Source: Blastocatellia bacterium UBA7656 (GTDB taxonomy: Bacteria; Acidobacteriota; Blastocatellia; UBA7656). From it: a stretch of 64,000 nucleotides of DNA. The position numbers were made by a program, and so were the translations under genes. The stretch covers positions 49,545 through 113,544 of the forward strand of contig DLHY01000109.1 of the NCBI GenBank assembly GCA_002483445.1, read 5' to 3'. Below the pieces are notes generated by a model that searched no databases, was not told where the DNA came from, and saw only the letters and a list, made by a program, of their open reading frames with translations. Positions 61,997-64,000 of this stretch are shown one piece after another. Position 1 is the first letter of the stretch; every line of letters begins with the position of its first letter.

Positions 61997-63994
61997 ATGA
62001 TTCAACTCAATGAAGAAATCCGCGCCAGTCTCCAGTCCGCGCTCAAACGCGAATGGCTTGAAACCAACGGTTTGGGCGGGTTCGCTTCCTCGACCATCAC
62101 GGGGCTGAACACGCGCCGTTATCACGGATTGCTGGTCGCAGCCACAAAACCTCCGGTCGGTCGAGCGGTTCTGCTGTCGAAGGTCGAAGAGACTCTCACA
62201 CTAGACGGGCGCGCGTATGATCTTTCGGCCAATCAATATCCCGGCGCGATTCATCCGCAGGGCCACACGCTTTTGAAACAGTTTCGACTCGATCCGTTCC
62301 CGGTCTTCGTCTACGAAGTCGAAGGGGTGGAGATAGAAAAGTCTGTCTTCATGATTGAGGGCGAAAACAGCGTCGCGATTGAGTACCGGGCGAAGAGCAT
62401 CGAGGGAAAGCAAATCTCGATGGAAGTTCGCCCACTCATCGCCTTCCGCGATTATCACGCGACGATGCATGAAAATTCGTCGATTCGCTCCCACGTTCAC
62501 ATCGAATCGAATATCGCGAGCGTCTCGCCTTATGACAACATGCCTGCGCTGCATTTTGCGCACACTCAGGGAGAGATCGAGCCGTCGGGTCATTGGTATC
62601 GCGATTTTGAATATGAGGTCGAGCGCGAGCGCGGGCTTGATTTCACGGAAGACCTCTTCAATCCGTTCGTTTTGAAATTCGACTTGAACCGCGAAGCCGC
62701 GATCATCGCTTCGACTGAGCGGCGCGACATCAACCGCATAGATGAATATCGGAGCGCGGAGATTGCAAGACGCAGCGCGACAGAAAAATCATCGCCTGTG
62801 GATGACGACATCGTTCGCTCGCTCGTCGCGGCGGCGGATCAATACATAGTCGCGCGAGGCGAAGGCAAAACTGTTATCGCGGGTTATCACTGGTTCAGCG
62901 ACTGGGGCCGCGACACGATGATCGCGCTTCCGGGGCTGACGCTCGTCACAAACCGCGCTGATGTGACGAGACAGATTCTTCTCGAATTCGCTCGCTGGCT
63001 GGATCGCGGGATGCTGCCGAACAGATTTCCCGACGAGGGCGAGACGCCTGAGTACAACACGGTCGATGCGACGCTGTGGTTCTTCGAAGCCATCCGCGCG
63101 TTGATTGCCTACACAGGAGATTATCAGTTCGTGCGCGACAATCTTTATGACGCGCTCAAGGATGTCATCGATTGGCACGAGCGAGGCACGCGCTACTCGA
63201 TTCGCGTCGATGCGGACGGGCTGTTGCTTTCGGGCGAAGAAGGCGTGCAGCTAACGTGGATGGACGCGAAAGTAGGCGACTGGGTTGTGACTCCGCGACG
63301 TGGCAAGGCCGTAGAGATTCAATCGCTCTGGTACAACGCTCTGAGAGTGATGGAGAATCTCGCTCGACATTTTGGCGACGGATCGAACGAAAAACGATTC
63401 GGCGAAATGGCTCGCCGCGCGAAGCGCAGTTTCAATCAGTCGTTCTGGAATGAAGAAGCGGGATGCCTCTACGACACAGTCGATGGCGACGCGCGCGACG
63501 CCGCGATTCGGCCCAATCAGATTTTTGCTGTGAGCCTCTGTCATTCGATGCTGACGGCGGAAAAATCCCGCCGCGTTGTGGAAGCCGTAGAGCGTCATCT
63601 GCTGACGCCCGTCGGGCTGAGAAGTCTTGCGCCCGGTGACGCGCAGTATCGCGGTTGCTACGAAGGCGGAGTGTGGGAGCGCGATTCGGTTTATCATCAG
63701 GGTACGGTTTGGGCCTGGCTGATGGGGCCATTCATCACGGCTTACATCAGGGTGAATAAATCGAAGCAGGCGCGCGCGCGCGCAGTCGAATGGCTCAGGG
63801 CTTTTCGCGATCATTTGAGTGATGCCTGTCTCGGTCAGGTGTCAGAGATTTTCGACGGAGACGCTCCGCACACTCCGCGCGGGTGCATGGCTCAGGCGTG
63901 GAGCGTAGCAGAAATTCTGCGCGCCGCCGTCGAAGATGTTTTCGAGATAAAACCTTCGTCTCGCGCCAGAGCATTGGAAATTTCCGCCGATTGA
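61997..63994 (+). CDS. Glycogen debranching enzyme (amylo-alpha-1,6-glucosidase)
   Basis: 665 residues. N-terminal GDE_N domain (about 10-250, EWLETNGLGGFASSTITGLNTRRYHGLL, the diagnostic opening) and a C-terminal (alpha/alpha)6 GH133-like barrel (about 280-655) with HWFSDWGRDTMIALPGL, YNTVDATLWF, QLTWMDAKVGDWVVTPRRGKAVEIQ and YEGGVWERDSVYHQGTVWAWLMGPF, which hold the acidic catalytic residues. It removes alpha-1,6 branches from glycogen or amylopectin-like glucans. ATG at 61997; ends six bases from the window edge. Together with GH63 and glucose dehydrogenase it forms a glucan-to-glucose set. Confidence 0.93.
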   Translation: MIQLNEEIRASLQSALKREWLETNGLGGFASSTITGLNTRRYHGLLVAATKPPVGRAVLLSKVEETLTLDGRAYDLSANQYPGAIHPQGHTLLKQFRLDPFPVFVYEVEGVEIEKSVFMIEGENSVAIEYRAKSIEGKQISMEVRPLIAFRDYHATMHENSSIRSHVHIESNIASVSPYDNMPALHFAHTQGEIEPSGHWYRDFEYEVERERGLDFTEDLFNPFVLKFDLNREAAIIASTERRDINRIDEYRSAEIARRSATEKSSPVDDDIVRSLVAAADQYIVARGEGKTVIAGYHWFSDWGRDTMIALPGLTLVTNRADVTRQILLEFARWLDRGMLPNRFPDEGETPEYNTVDATLWFFEAIRALIAYTGDYQFVRDNLYDALKDVIDWHERGTRYSIRVDADGLLLSGEEGVQLTWMDAKVGDWVVTPRRGKAVEIQSLWYNALRVMENLARHFGDGSNEKRFGEMARRAKRSFNQSFWNEEAGCLYDTVDGDARDAAIRPNQIFAVSLCHSMLTAEKSRRVVEAVERHLLTPVGLRSLAPGDAQYRGCYEGGVWERDSVYHQGTVWAWLMGPFITAYIRVNKSKQARARAVEWLRAFRDHLSDACLGQVSEIFDGDAPHTPRGCMAQAWSVAEILRAAVEDVFEIKPSSRARALEISAD

Positions 63995-64000
63995 AAAAGG

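Overview
The window is a dense stretch of bacterial chromosome with about fifty genes. No rRNA, tRNA, CRISPR array or phage was seen. The gene families point to Acidobacteriota, most likely class Blastocatellia: an Oar-like TonB-dependent receptor with a carboxypeptidase-regulatory domain, a Ser/Thr kinase carrying a TolB-like segment and TPRs, several FG-GAP/ASPIC-UnbV (CRTAC1-type) proteins, a divergent Hfq, PD40 and BNR propellers, and many intergenic palindromes and heptamer repeats. This placement is inferred from gene content; no marker gene was compared.

Layout. 1-6.4 kb: 3' part of uvrA, an orphan DUF433 gene with a palindromic operator candidate, a DUF1963 protein, gmhA with a deoxyhypusine-synthase-like gene, then a DUF5615/DUF433 toxin-antitoxin-like pair lying between that gene and a diverged second copy of its 3' end. 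6.5-16.7 kb: one long minus-strand chemotaxis operon (cheY, GAF protein, cheD, cheA, a TonB-dependent receptor, a TonB-C protein, an MCP, cheW, cheR) with the receptor embedded in it. 17.3-26.2 kb: Ser/Thr kinase, small membrane proteins, HicAB plus a YgiT-like protein, a lipoprotein, a BNR propeller protein, ruvB. 26.3-36.4 kb: SbcD-like nuclease, a degenerate polysaccharide deacetylase, two cell-envelope glycosyltransferases, hflX, a PilZ protein, hfq, pdxA. 36.5-49 kb: PD40 propeller and three FG-GAP/ASPIC proteins with a nitrilase and a TPR protein. 49-53 kb: a D-aminoacylase-type amidohydrolase and its internally deleted second copy on either side of a DUF47 phosphate-transport accessory gene and a four-helix-bundle gene, then a B12-binding mutase subunit. 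53-64 kb: aquaporin, GMC oxidoreductase, VOC protein, GH63 glucosidase, YHS lipoprotein, glucose dehydrogenase and glycogen debranching enzyme, a group suited to glucan and glucose metabolism.

Strongest new observation: the FG-GAP/ASPIC plus thioredoxin gene at 37747-40545 is one reading frame interrupted only by a TGA at 39451. A hairpin with a GGUC-type apical loop starts 11-14 nt after that TGA, the geometry of a bacterial SECIS. I read it as a candidate selenoprotein of a type I do not know to be described.

Second layer: the intergenic DNA is highly structured. One class is heptamer tandem arrays, usually facing their own complement, and eight of nine end within 20 nt of a start codon. 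The other is pairs of hairpins in mirror order whose stems differ between copies but stay fully paired. An hflX gene with no standard start codon and a promoter module shared by the selenoprotein candidate and the DUF47 gene are further points to check.
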